64,000 bases of DNA. It comes from Trichopria drosophilae (Eukaryota > Arthropoda > Insecta > Hymenoptera > Diapriidae). Every line of letters starts with the position of its first letter. The stretch's first letter is position 1. Below, piece after piece: positions 27,001 through 38,860 of the stretch. The translations under genes were made by a program, and so were the position numbers. The notes beneath the pieces were generated by a model. It had not been told where the DNA came from, ran no database searches, and saw nothing but the letters and a program-made list of their open reading frames with translations. Location of the stretch: NCBI GenBank assembly GCA_030407085.1, contig CM059584.1, positions 6,262,001 to 6,326,000 on the forward strand. The letters are read 5' to 3'.

Positions 27001-28604
27001 TTGAGGCCTACTCTGCCTCTCGGTTACGGAGCATAAGAAAGGGACTTTTCTGCTCATCTCAAGAATCTTTCGTGAAAAAGCAACCTGTCATATACATCCC
27101 GTTTGTCTTGTCGATAAGAAAGCGGATGAAAGTTTTCCTCCGGCAAAACACGTTAACAAGGGCTGAATTTCTTACGTGGAATTTGTTTCAATAAAACCGG
27201 ATAGAGCATTATTCTGTCAACTATTTTAATATAAAAATTTGAGTAAATCAAATCAATTAATTCTAATTTCTTATATTCATAATTAATTAGCCTTTATAGC
27301 GTAACAAATTGTAATTTTTTAACAGTTTAGCTTTGCTAGGAGTTTTGAAAAATTTAATCATTGGAATTAATTAAGTTAATCCTCAAAAATAATTAATTTG
27401 TTCAGATTAAAACAACGAAAAGTTATTGCATTGTATACATGGGTGGTCCAGTGTCCTGTAATTTGTGTCTTGTTCAGTTTTGGAGCTAGTTATAAAATAA
27501 AATTCTAAACTTTATCTTTTGTTTTCATGTTACATAAGTACGCAGTTACAAAAGGAGTTAAAAATTAGCGTCTGCAACTTTTGAGGATTGTAATTTGAAA
27601 ATATCAATTTTGTAGCATTATTTTTAAAAGAACTGAGCATAATATTTGTGTACTTTTTAACGTTTATTTTTAATCATAATACCAGTATGTGGGCGTTATG
27701 CCATGTTTATGAATGCTTAAAAAGTCAATATTAATTGTTAATCTGCTGGTAAATATAATTTGTGTCACGTTTTTCTTTTTATGCTAAATAACATTCTTAG
27801 TAGGTGTCAAATACGTTGTAAACAATCATTTTTATACATTAGCCGAAGATGTAAATGTTTAGACGACGTCCTTTGAAATATTTAAATTAATAACAGTACT
27901 AAAAGAAGCCAATGTATAAGGCATAAGTATGTCCTTTTCTAATTTGCCTTATCTTTTTTACATCTTAAATTAAGCTTATATTCCGCCTTCATTTAAAACT
28001 TTTTTTTACTGTGTAAAGTATGACTCGATAGTTAGATTAGTTAATAACAATTTTGTTACATATTTATTATGTCAACTATTATAAATTATTATAAACAATA
28101 AGGTTTTAGTTATGTAAATAAGTTTAATGATTAAAGGTTGTTTCATGCTATATATGACTTACATGTATCAATTTGCAGTTCTTAATACTTATTTACAAAT
28201 TCATATAAAAAAAGGCCTCAAACTACGGAAATCGCATTGATTTAGATAAGCAGGTAAAAATATTTCTAGTTTATTTCTAGAAATTCTCTGCATTACCATC
28301 TTTCACACACAGTAATGGTCATAAGTAGAACATTTAGTTGTACAGAAAAATAAAGATATTTGTCTGCTAAAAAAATGAACACATATAATTTATTAATCTA
28401 ATAGTTTTGAAGAAATTTAGAGTCTGTTGAATAAAATTACAGTAGGTAAGTGTACATTTCAGTGCACTCCTCGTTCTGAGAGAAGAGGTTATTGATTCCA
28501 ACGTATAATAACTTCTTAGCAATCGGTAGTTCAGCGGTTAAACATTTCCTTTATAAACTGTGTTATTTGCATTAATTTATCAAATGAAATATTTGTAGTA
28601 TAGT
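21026..28604. other. Mostly unique sequence, no recognised genes
   Basis: GC is higher at about 22500-22760, 23390-24000 and 24680-25680, where regulatory DNA or undetected exons could lie. TATA-like words occur at about 23838 and 25726. Two related copies of a short repeat (GCATAAGTNTGTCCTTTTCT) sit at about 25960 and 27920. Around 24300-24540, words such as TCTGGAGATATTC hint at a distant relative of the AGAATATTC family. Confidence 0.5.
23492..23869 (-). CDS. Unrecognised 125-codon open frame
   Basis: This is the longest single frame in a GC-richer block. It has no signal peptide, membrane segment or motif that I know, and composition is rich in Ser, Thr, His and Arg, which is common in spurious frames. 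The same DNA is open in another frame. It is listed only because of its length; it is more likely non-coding. Confidence 0.12.
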   Translation of the reverse strand: MQRSWAVHLYTTHCNQLNSPHLMFNSDRNIHHPTRVYSRTGDQVEGSRPSRTLTSQGIMTSHYPNRARDVTHHDFVVNVCVSINTGLSAGATCGHVEENYSQRNPLLPGTLLTYIYSKPKTKTND

Positions 28605-29545
28605 CTAAGAACCATGTGCATAGAACATCAAACTGAAATATTCTCAGAATGTCTCATTTGCAATGTTCTGCAATATTTGCTGAGCAACATTCGGACGTCA
28701 ACCAATTTGAAATATTGTGAGACATTTCGAATACCATATCTCTAGAATATTCTGAGAATCATACATGTAGAATTTTTCAAATGAAATGTTATCAGAATAT
28801 CTCATTTGCAACATATTGTTTGAGACATTTTCAGAATATTCTGGAGATGTTGCAATTGCAGTATTTCAATTGTAACATTTGTGACATTCTGGGGATATTC
28901 TGGAGATTTTATTTATATGTGGGTAACTTCATTACAATCAACATCTCGTAACATCATCATCATCGTCGCCGTTATTATCGGCAGACAACACATATGACAT
29001 CATCAAACCTCAAAATCACCATGTAACATTTCCAAAAACCTTAGCATCCTAGGTTTTCATACTATTCTTTCACTATTCTGAGAATCATACATATAGAATA
29101 ATTCAAATGAAATGTAATCACAATATCTCATTTGCAACATTTTGTTTGAGACATTTTCAGAATATTCTGGAGATGTTGCAATTGCAATACTTTAATTCCA
29201 ACGTTTGTGACATTCTGGGGATATTCTGGAGATTTTATTTCTATGTAAGTAACTTCATTACAATCAACATCTTGGGGCATCATCATCATCGATCCCGTTA
29301 TTATCGGCAGAGAACACATATGACATCATCAAACCTCAAAATCACCATGTAACACTTCCAAATATTTTAGAATCCTAGGTTTTCATACTATTCTTTCACT
29401 ATTCTGAGAATCATACATATAGAATAATTCAAATGAAATGTAATCACAATATCTCCTTTGGAGATGTTACAATTGCAATATTTCAATTTCAACGTCTCTG
29501 ACATTCTGGGAATATTCTAGAGATTTTATTTCTATGTGGGTAAGT
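28605..29545 (-). repeat. Inverted left arm of the ~326-bp repeat
   Basis: Two to three partial units of the repeat array lie here in the opposite orientation to the array at 30878-37910. Shared landmarks are the ATCCTAGGTTTTCATA word (about 29048 and 29375), the CATCATCATC run and TTCTGGGGATATTCTGGAGA. The outer 28605-28790 segment matches the complement of 37918-38090. Together they make the ends of one large inverted structure. Confidence 0.85.
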
Positions 29546-30877
29546 TGGATAACACGACCAACTTCAAGCCATCTATTAAAAATGGTTGTATTATCGAACT
29601 AATGGGACGGCACAATAGTCCAACAGAATTGGATGCCCCAGCCATTTCATGGGACATTTCATCCAATTATTTCTTTCAATGTAGATTTTCACATGTCAAA
29701 ATGCATTGAATATTATGATCTCCATTTAATCCCACATTTGAAATTGTAAATATTTGATATCAGATTCATCTTCAAAGCCCCAGAAATCTACTGAATCAGA
29801 TTTGTGATGATTTGCATCATTTGAAATTTCTGGTCTGCCTTATTCGATCCGCCATTTATAATTTTAAACATCTTATACTTGATTTGTGATCCGAGCTTGT
29901 TTAGCCACTTGTGAAGCTACTTATTTAATGTGTTCCATGAGTACACATTTCTCTACACGAAGATGACGTTAAAATCGAAATAATGTCCGACGATGCTAGT
30001 AAATTGTCTTGCAAATATAGGGACTACAAAAAAATGTAAAAAGGTAGTGCCCTATGCATTGTCTCTTGCATACTCGAGAACCAGATCAGCGTTTACATTT
30101 TCAATGAGAGTATAGAGGGCACCTTTGTTCCTGTAAAAGCATTTCCCGTAATAAAAATGCACGGGAAGGATGATGAGGAGGGTGAAGTGAGCCGCGAGAA
30201 GCGCATAAGAAATAGGAGCTCGGAGAAGTGTGTAGAAAATAGGAGGCTCAAGCGTGCTACGGGGTACTCATTTACATGCGAGCTGAGGCTCCCGTTAAGG
30301 CGATCTTGCAAAAAAATAAAAAATCCCTAGGATACGGGAAACTCACGAGAACCCACCCACGCGGGCGATGCGCTATATTTGCAGAGGGAATAAAGGCACC
30401 GCCGGATGTCGAACGCACTTCTCTAAACGCCGACGAATGACAGCGAACGCTTACTGTGCTGTCGGTTCGAACGCACCGTGCACTCGGGGGTTTAAGGCTT
30501 TATCACTAATCTCGCGCTCGTGCCGTGGCACTCTCGTCGGTCCATTGCAAGAACCATCTCTCGGGCATATCGGGGCATACCCGTCGCCTCGCCAGCCTGC
30601 GTTTACTTTTATTGAAGGTCCGTTATATAGGAAAGACTTGTTCCGCCTTCAGGGCTCACTCGGTGCATATGAATAGAAATCTTAGTTGCGAGATGAACAT
30701 ATACATCTATAGTACATGAGAGAGATAGAGATTTGATTGATTGATGGATTGAAATGATGTATTATGTTCGACCGTAAGTCAACGTGAAGAAAGTAAACAT
30801 CACATAAATTAAGTTATAAAATTTCAAACTTTCATGTAACGTAATAAATATCGAACAGTGTAAAATCAGGATGAAAA
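29546..30877. other. Spacer between inverted repeat arms
   Basis: This 1.3 kb loop is unlike the arms. Its first third carries a decayed dispersed module (GATCCGCCATTTATAATTTT near 29850). About 30090-30700 is clearly GC-richer, with scattered CG dinucleotides, and has overlapping short frames on both strands but no recognisable protein. It could be captured host sequence or a promoter region. Confidence 0.5.
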
Positions 30878-33800
30878 TTCTAAAGTTTTTGGAAATGTCA
30901 CATGGTGATTTTGAGGTTTGATGATGTCATATGTGTTATCTGCCGATAATAACGGCGACGATGATGATGTCACGAAATGTTGATTTTGATGAAGTTACTT
31001 GCATAGAAATAAAATCTCCAGAATATCCCCAGAATGTCACAAACGTTGGAATTGAAATATTGCAATTGCAACATCTCCAGAATATTCTGAAAATGTCTCA
31101 AACAAAATGTTGCAAAGGAGATATTGTGATTACATTTCATTTGAATTATTCTATATGTATGATTCTCAGAATAGTAAAAGAATAGTATAAGAACCTAGGA
31201 TTCTAAAGTTTTTGGAAATGTTACGTGGTGATTTTGAGATTTGATGATGTCATATATGTTGTCTGCCGATAATAACGGCGACGATGATGATGATGTCACG
31301 AGATGTTGATTCTGATGAAGTTACTTACATAGAAATAAAATCTCCAGAATATCCCCAGAATGTCACAAACGTTGGAATTGAAATATTGCAATTGCAACAT
31401 CTCCAGAATATTCTGAAAATGTCTCAAACAAAATGTTGCAAAGGAGATATTGTGATTACATTTCATTTGAATTATTCTATATGTATGATTCTCAGAATAG
31501 TAAAAGAATAGTATAAAAACCTAGGATTCTAAAGTTTTTGGAAATGTTACGTGGTGATTTTGAGATTTGATGATGTCATATATGTTGTCTGCCGATAATA
31601 ACGGCGACGATGATGATGATGTCACGAGATGTTGATTCTGATGAAGTTACTTACATAGAAATAAAATCTCCAGAATATCCCCAGAATGTCACAAACGTTG
31701 GAATTGAAATATTGCAATTGCAACATCTCCAGAATATTCTGAAAGTGTCTCAAACAAAATGTTCAAAAGGAGATATTGCAATTATATTGCATTTGAATTA
31801 TTCTATATGTATGATTCTCAGAATAGTGAAAGAATAGAATAAAAACCTAGGATTCTAAAGTTTTTGGAAATGTTACGTGGTGATTTTGAGATTTGATGAT
31901 GTCATATGTGTTGTCTGGCGATAATAACGGCGAGGACGATGATGATGTCAACAGATGTTCATTACGATGAACTTACCCACACAGAAATAAAATCTCCAGA
32001 ATGTCACAAATGTTACAATTGAAATACTGCAGTTCCAACATCTCCAGAATATTCTGAAAATGTCTCAAACAAAATGTTGCAAATGAGATATTGTGATAAC
32101 ATTTCATTTGAATTATTCTATATGTATGATTCTCAGAATAGTGAAAGAATAGTATGAAAACCTAGGATGCTAAAGTTTTTGGAAATGTCACATGGTGATT
32201 TAGTGGTTTGATGATGTCATATGTGTTGTCTGCCGATAATAACGGCGACGATGATGATGATGTCACGAGATGTTGATTTTGATGAAGTTACTTAGATAGG
32301 AATAAAACCTCCAGAATATCCCCAGAATGTCACAATCGTTGGAATTGAAATATTGCAATTGCAACATCTCCAGAATATTCTGAAAATGTCTCAAACAAAA
32401 TGTTGCAAATGAGATATTGTGATAACATTTCATTTGAATTATTCTATATGTATGATTCTCAGAATAGTGAAAGAATAGTATGAAAACCTAGGATGCTAAA
32501 GTTTTTGGAAATGTCACATGATGATTTAGTGGTTTGATGATGTCATATGTGTTGTCTGCCGATAATAACGGCGACGATGATGATGATGTCACGAGATGTT
32601 GATTTTGATGAAGTTACTTAGATAGGAATAAAACCTCCAGAATATCCCCAGAATGTCACAATCGTTGGAATTGAAATATTGCAATTGCAACATCTCCAGA
32701 ATATTCTGAAAATGTCTCAAACAAAATGTTGCAAATGAGATATTGTGATAACATTTCATTTGAATTATTCTATATGTATGATTCTCAGAATAGTGAAAGA
32801 ATAGTATGAAAACCTAGGATGCTAAAGTTTTTGGAAATGTCACATGATGATTTAGTGGTTTGATGATGTCATATGTGTTGTCTGCCGATAATAACGGCGA
32901 CGATGATGATGATGTCACGAGATGTTGATTTTGATGAAGTTACTTAGATAGGAATAAAACCTCCAGAATATCCCCAGAATGTCACAATCGTTGGAATTGA
33001 AATATTGCAATTGCAACATCTCCAGAATATTCTGAAAGTGTCTCAAACAAAATGTTGAAAAGGAGATATTGTAATTATATTTTATTTGAATTATTCTATA
33101 TGTACGATTCTCAGAATAGTGAAAGAATAGTATGAAAACCTAGGATGCTAAAGTTTTTGGAAATGTCACATGGTGATTTAGTGGTTTGATGATGTCATAT
33201 GTGTTGTCTGCCGATAATAACGGCGACGATGATGATGATGTCACGAGATGTTGATTTTGATGAAGTTACTTAGATAGGAATAAAACCTCCAGAATATCCC
33301 CAGAATGTCACAATCGTTGGAATTGAAATATTGCAATTGCAACATCTCCAGAATATTCTGAAAATGTCTCAAACAAAATGTTGCAAATGAGATATTGTGA
33401 TAACATTTCATTTGAATTATTCTATATGTATGATTCTCAGACTAGTGAAAGAATAGTATGAAAACCTAGGATGCTAAAGTTTTTAGAAATGTTACGTGGT
33501 GATTTTGAGATTTGATGATGTCATATGTGTTGTCTGGCGATAATAACGGCGACGATGATGATGTCACGAAATGTTGATTCTGATGAAGTTACTTACATAG
33601 AAATAAAATCTCCAGAATATCCCCAGAATGTCACAAACGTTGGAATTGAAATATCGCAATTGCAACATCTCCAGAATATTCTGAAAGTGTCTCAAACAAA
33701 ATGTTCAAAAGGAGATATTGCAATTATATTGCATTTGAATTATTCTATATGTATGATTCTCAGAATAGTGAAAGAATAGAATAAAAACCTAGGATTCTAA

Positions 33801-36800
33801 AGTTTTTGGAAATGTTACGTGGTGATTTTGAGATTTGATGATGTCATATATGTTGTCTGCCGATAATAACGGCGACGATGATGATGATGTCACGAGATGT
33901 TGATTCTGATGAAGTTACTTACATAGAAATAAAATCTCCAGAATATCCCCAGAATGTCACAAACGTTGGAATTGAAATATTGCAATTGCAACATCTCCAG
34001 AATATTCTGAAAGTGTCTCAAACAAAATGTTCAAAAGGAGATATTGCAATTATATTGCATTTGAATTATTCTATATGTATGATTCTCAGAATAGTGAAAG
34101 AATAGAATAAAAACCTAGGATTCTAAAGTTTTTGGAAATGTTACGTGGTGATTTTGAGATTTGATGTCATATGTGTTGTCTGGCGATAATAACGGCGAGG
34201 ACGATGATGATGTCAACAGATGTTCATTACGATGAACTTACCCACACAGAAATAAAATCTCCAGAATGTCACAAATGTTACAATTGAAATACTGCAGTTC
34301 CAACATCTCCAGAATATTCTGAAAATGTCTCAAACAAAATGTTGCAAATGAGATATTGTGATAACATTTCATTTGAATTATTCTATATGTATGATTCTCA
34401 GAATAGTGAAAGAATAGTATGAAAACCTAGGATGCTAAAGTTTTTGGAAATGTCACATGGTGATTTAGTGGTTTGATGATGTCATATGTGTTGTCTGCCG
34501 ATAATAACGGCGACGATGATGATGATGTCACGAGATGTTGATTTTGATGAAGTTACTTAGATAGGAATAAAACCTCCAGAATATCCCCAGAATGTCACAA
34601 TCGTTGGAATTGAAATATTGCAATTGCAACATCTCCAGAATATTCTGAAAATGTCTCAAACAAAATGTTGCAAATGAGATATTGTGATAACATTTCATTT
34701 GAATTATTCTATATGTATGATTCTCAGAATAGTGAAAGAATAGTATGAAAACCTAGGATGCTAAAGTTTTTGGAAATGTCACATGATGATTTAGTGGTTT
34801 GATGATGTCATATGTGTTGTCTGCCGATAATAACGGCGACGATGATGATGATGTCACGAGATGTTGATTTTGATGAAGTTACTTAGATAGGAATAAAACC
34901 TCCAGAATATCCCCAGAATGTCACAATCGTTGGAATTGAAATATTGCAATTGCAACATCTCCAGAATATTCTGAAAATGTCTCAAACAAAATGTTGCAAA
35001 TGAGATATTGTGATAACATTTCATTTGAATTATTCTATATGTATGATTCTCAGAATAGTGAAAGAATAGTATGAAAACCTAGGATGCTAAAGTTTTTGGA
35101 AATGTCACATGATGATTTAGTGGTTTGATGATGTCATATGTGTTGTCTGCCGATAATAACGGCGACGATGATGATGATGTCACGAGATGTTGATTTTGAT
35201 GAAGTTACTTAGATAGGAATAAAACCTCCAGAATATCCCCAGAATGTCACAATCGTTGGAATTGAAATATTGCAATTGCAACATCTCCAGAATATTCTGA
35301 AAGTGTCTCAAACAAAATGTTGAAAAGGAGATATTGTAATTATATTTTATTTGAATTATTCTATATGTATGATTCTCAGAATAGTGAAAGAATAGTATGA
35401 AAACCTAGGATGCTAAAGTTTTTGGAAATGTCACATGGTGATTTAGTGGTTTGATGATGTCATATGTGTTGTCTGCCGATAATAACGGCGACGATGATGA
35501 TGATGTCACGAGATGTTGATTTTGATGAAGTTACTTAGATAGGAATAAAACCTCCAGAATATCCCCAGAATGTCACAATCGTTGGAATTGAAATATTGCA
35601 ATTGCAACATCTCCAGAATATTCTGAAAATGTCTCAAACAAAATGTTGCAAATGAGATATTGTGATAACATTTCATTTGAATTATTCTATATGTATGATT
35701 CTCAGACTAGTGAAAGAATAGTATGAAAACCTAGGATGCTAAAGTTTTTAGAAATGTCACATGATGATTTAGTGGTTTGATGATGTCATATGTGTTGTCT
35801 GCCGATAATAACGGCGACGATGATGATGATGTCACGAGATGTTGATTTTGATGAAGTTACTTAGATAGGAATAAAACCTCCAGAATATCCCCAGAATGTC
35901 ACAATCGTTGGAATTGAAATATTGCAATTGCAACATCTCCAGAATATTCTGAAAGTGTCTCAAACAAAATGTTGAAAAGGAGATATTGTAATTATATTTC
36001 ATTTGAATTATTCTATATGTATGATTCTCAGAATAGTGAAAGAATAGTATGAAAACCTAGGATGCTAAAGTTTTTGGAAATGTCACATGATGATTTAGTG
36101 GTTTGATGATGTCATATGTGTTGTCTGCCGATAATAACGGCGACGATGATGATGATGTCACGAGATGTTGATTTTGATGAAGTTACTTAGATAGGAATAA
36201 AACCTCCAGAATATCCCCAGAATGTCACAATCGTTGGAATTGAAATATTGCAATTGCAACATCTCCAGAATATTCTGAAAGTGTCTCAAACAAAATGTTG
36301 AAAATGAGATATTGTGATAACATTTCATTTGAATTATTCTATATGTATGATTCTCAGAATAGTGAAAGAATAGTATGAAAACCTAGGATGCTAAAGTTTT
36401 TGGAAATGTCACATGATGATTTAGTGGTTTGATGATGTCATATGTGTTGTCTGCCGATAATAACGGCGACGATGATGATGATGTCACGAGATGTTGATTT
36501 TGATGAAGTTACTTAGATAGGAATAAAACCTCCAGAATATCCCCAGAATGTCACAATCGTTGGAATTGAAATATTGCAATTGCAACATCTCCAGAATATT
36601 CTGAAAATGTCTCAAACAAAATGTTGCAAATGAGATATTGTGATAACATTTCATTTGAATTATTCTATATGTATGATTCTCAGAATAGTGAAAGAATAGT
36701 ATGAAAACCTAGGATGCTAAAGTTTTTGGAAATGTCACATGATGATTTAGTGGTTTGATGATGTCATATGTGTTGTCTGCCGATAATAACGGCGACGATG

Positions 36801-37910
36801 ATGATGATGTCACGAGATGTTGATTTTGATGAAGTTACTGAGATAGGAATAAAACCTCCAGAATATCCCCAGAATGTCACAATCGTTGGAATTGAAATAT
36901 TGCAATTGCAACATCTCCAGAATATTCTGAAAGTGTCTCAAACAAAATGTTGAAAAGGAGATATTGTAATTATATTTCATTTGAATTATTCTATATGTAT
37001 GATTCTCAGAATAGTGAAAGAATAGTATGAAAACCTAGGATGCTAAAGTTTTTGGAAATGTCACATGGTGATTTAGTGGTTTGATGATGTCATATGTGTT
37101 GTCTGCCGATAATAACGGCGACGATGATGATGATGTCACGAGATGTTGATTTTGATGAAGTTACTTAGATAGGAATAAAACCTCCAGAATATCCCCAGAA
37201 TGTCACAATCGTTGGAATTGAAATATTGCAATTGCAACATCTCCAGAATATTCTGAAAATGTCTCAAACAAAATGTTGCAAATGAGATATTGTGATAACA
37301 TTTCATTTGAATTATTCTATATGTATGATTCTCAGACTAGTGAAAGAATAGTATGAAAACCTAGGATGCTAAAGTTTTTGGAAATGTCACATGATGATTT
37401 AGTGGTTTGATGATGTCATATGTGTTGTCTGCCGATAATAACGGCGACGATGATGATGATGTCACGAGATGTTGATTTTGATGAAGTTACTTAGATAGGA
37501 ATAAAACCTCCAGAATATCCCCAGAATGTCACAATCGTTGGAATTGAAATATTGCAATTGCAACATCTCCAGAATATTCTGAAAATGTCTCAAATAAAAT
37601 GTTGCAAATGAGATATTGTGATTACATTTCATTTGAATTATTCTATATGTATGATTCTCAGAATAGTGAAAGAATAGTATGAAAACCTAGGATGCTAAAG
37701 TTTTTGGAAATGTCACATGGTGATTTAGAGGTTCGATGATGTCACATGTGTTGTCTACCGATAATAACGGCGACGACGATGATGATGTCAAGAGACGTTG
37801 ATTACGATGAGGTTACCCACATAGAAATAAAATTACCAGAATATCCCCAGAATGTCACAAATGTTACAATTGAAATACTGCAATTATACCATTTCATTTG
37901 AAACATTCTA
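30878..37910 (+). repeat. ~326-bp tandem satellite array, about 21 units
   Basis: The CCTAGGAT landmark recurs near 31194, 31520, 31846, 32161, 32487 and so on to about 37687, at a spacing of about 326 bp with one unit near 315. Each unit contains a GATGATGATGATGTCACGAG stretch, AGAATATCCCCAGAATGTCA, CTCCAGAATATTCTGAAA and a TATATGTATGATTCTCAGA word. Some units stay open for up to 84 codons (reading ...KSPEYPQNVTNVGIE...), but others carry stops such as TTAG early. The frame is therefore a by-product of repetition and not a gene. Variants (GACTAG, GAGGACG) mark a higher-order arrangement. Confidence 0.95.
31860..36390 (+). repeat. Higher-order duplication, 2,265-bp period
   Basis: A distinctive unit with GGCGAGGACG and GATGTTCATTACGATGAACT at 31929 recurs at 34194. 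The GACTAG variant at about 33436 recurs at 35701. Both pairs are 2,265 bp apart, equal to seven repeat units, so a seven-unit block was duplicated recently. A third GACTAG copy lies about 1,630 bp (five units) further on, indicating a second, different unequal exchange. Confidence 0.8.
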
Positions 37911-38110
37911 TATGCATGATTCTCAGAATATTCTAGAGATGTGGTATTTGAAATGTCTCACAGCATTGAAAACTTGATGTCGCCCGAATGTTGCTCAGAA
38001 AATATTACAGAACATTGCAGATGAGACATTCTGAGAGTATTTCATTTGAGACGTTCTATATATATTATTCTTAGACTATTCTGGGGCTGTCTCATTATAA
38101 ATGTCTCACT
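37911..38110 (+). repeat. Outer right arm of the inverted structure
   Basis: After the last array unit the sequence diverges into AGAATATTCTAGAGATGTGG, a GATGTCGCCCGAATGTTGC stretch and GCAGATGAGACATTCTGAG. This is the complement of 28605-28790 and is also closely similar to 47955-48250. These edge modules are conserved between loci while the tandem units are not, so they look like the real element termini. Confidence 0.75.
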
Positions 38111-38219
38111 ATATCTCAAGAAGGTTAAAGACACAATGTTATAACAATTTTCAACGCTGTATTTTTTCATAATTAACTCATCCAACAAATTGCGTGCAGC
38201 CATTTCTTATGGCGTCGAG

Positions 38220-38860
38220 CTCGCTTTTTCAGATTCTGAAATCAGAATTTAAAAAAATGAAACTGCAAAAAAAAACGACCATTTTTTTTAAATAATGTTT
38301 TTAATATTTTTTGGTAAACGCACAATTTTCCGACAGAAATACGTAAAAAAGCTTCAAATATCGCATCTACAAGGTTTAAACTTTTAGTTCCACATATATA
38401 ATTTTTCTTAAAGTGAAGATGGCAGGCCAAGAGTGCATCAGAAAAAATGTATTTATTTACACAAACATAGTATTTGAATTCCTTAAAAAAATGTGCATTT
38501 TTGTGGCACTTGGTATCTAGTAGTGACATTGCAGGTCGCAGATGATAAATCTGAATACATATTTGGAAAATGCAAATTGGTGGATCAAATATGGCGGATG
38601 ACTATTTTAAAAATCATAGGAAATCTATTTAAAAGATGTTACTTACGGATATATGAGGTTGCTGATTGCAAATCTAAAGTCAGATTTTGAAAATGCAAAA
38701 TGATGGATCAAATACGGAGGAAACTTTTATAAAAATCATTCGAAATCGATTTGGAGCGTATTATTCGAGCATTTTTGAGGTCGTTGATTAAGAGTCTGAT
38801 CTGAAGAATTAAATTTAAAAAATTCAAGATTAACAATCAGTGATGTCCTTCCTCAAAAAC
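38220..38860. repeat. Cluster of the dispersed ATGGCGGAT module
   Basis: Three direct copies: GGTCGCAGATGATAAATCTG (38534), GGTTGCTGATTGCAAATCTA (38657) and GGTCGTTGATTAAGAGTCTG (38780). The first two are each followed by an AAAATG-GGATCAAATA word. Spacing is about 123 bp, like the 61.6 kb cluster. No coding sequence. Confidence 0.65.

Noticed and set aside
28515..28560. GGTAGTTCAGCGGTTAAA as a tRNA A box
   Set aside because: No B box (GGTTCGANNCC) follows at tRNA spacing, so no tRNA or SINE can be supported.
31300..31345. CTGATGA...GAAA in array units as a hammerhead
   Set aside because: There is no stem II between the two words and no GUH site with stem III; the match is coincidental.
30931..36953. 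Repeated 61-84 codon frames (…KSPEYPQNVTNVGIE…) as a tandem protein family
   Set aside because: They are one phase of the satellite unit. Other units have TTAG-type stops in the same position, and the substitutions do not favour synonymous sites by eye.
38242..38529. 95-codon minus-strand frame as a zinc-finger-like protein
   Set aside because: Cys and His are present but not in a recognisable spacing, and the frame overlaps a dispersed-module cluster.
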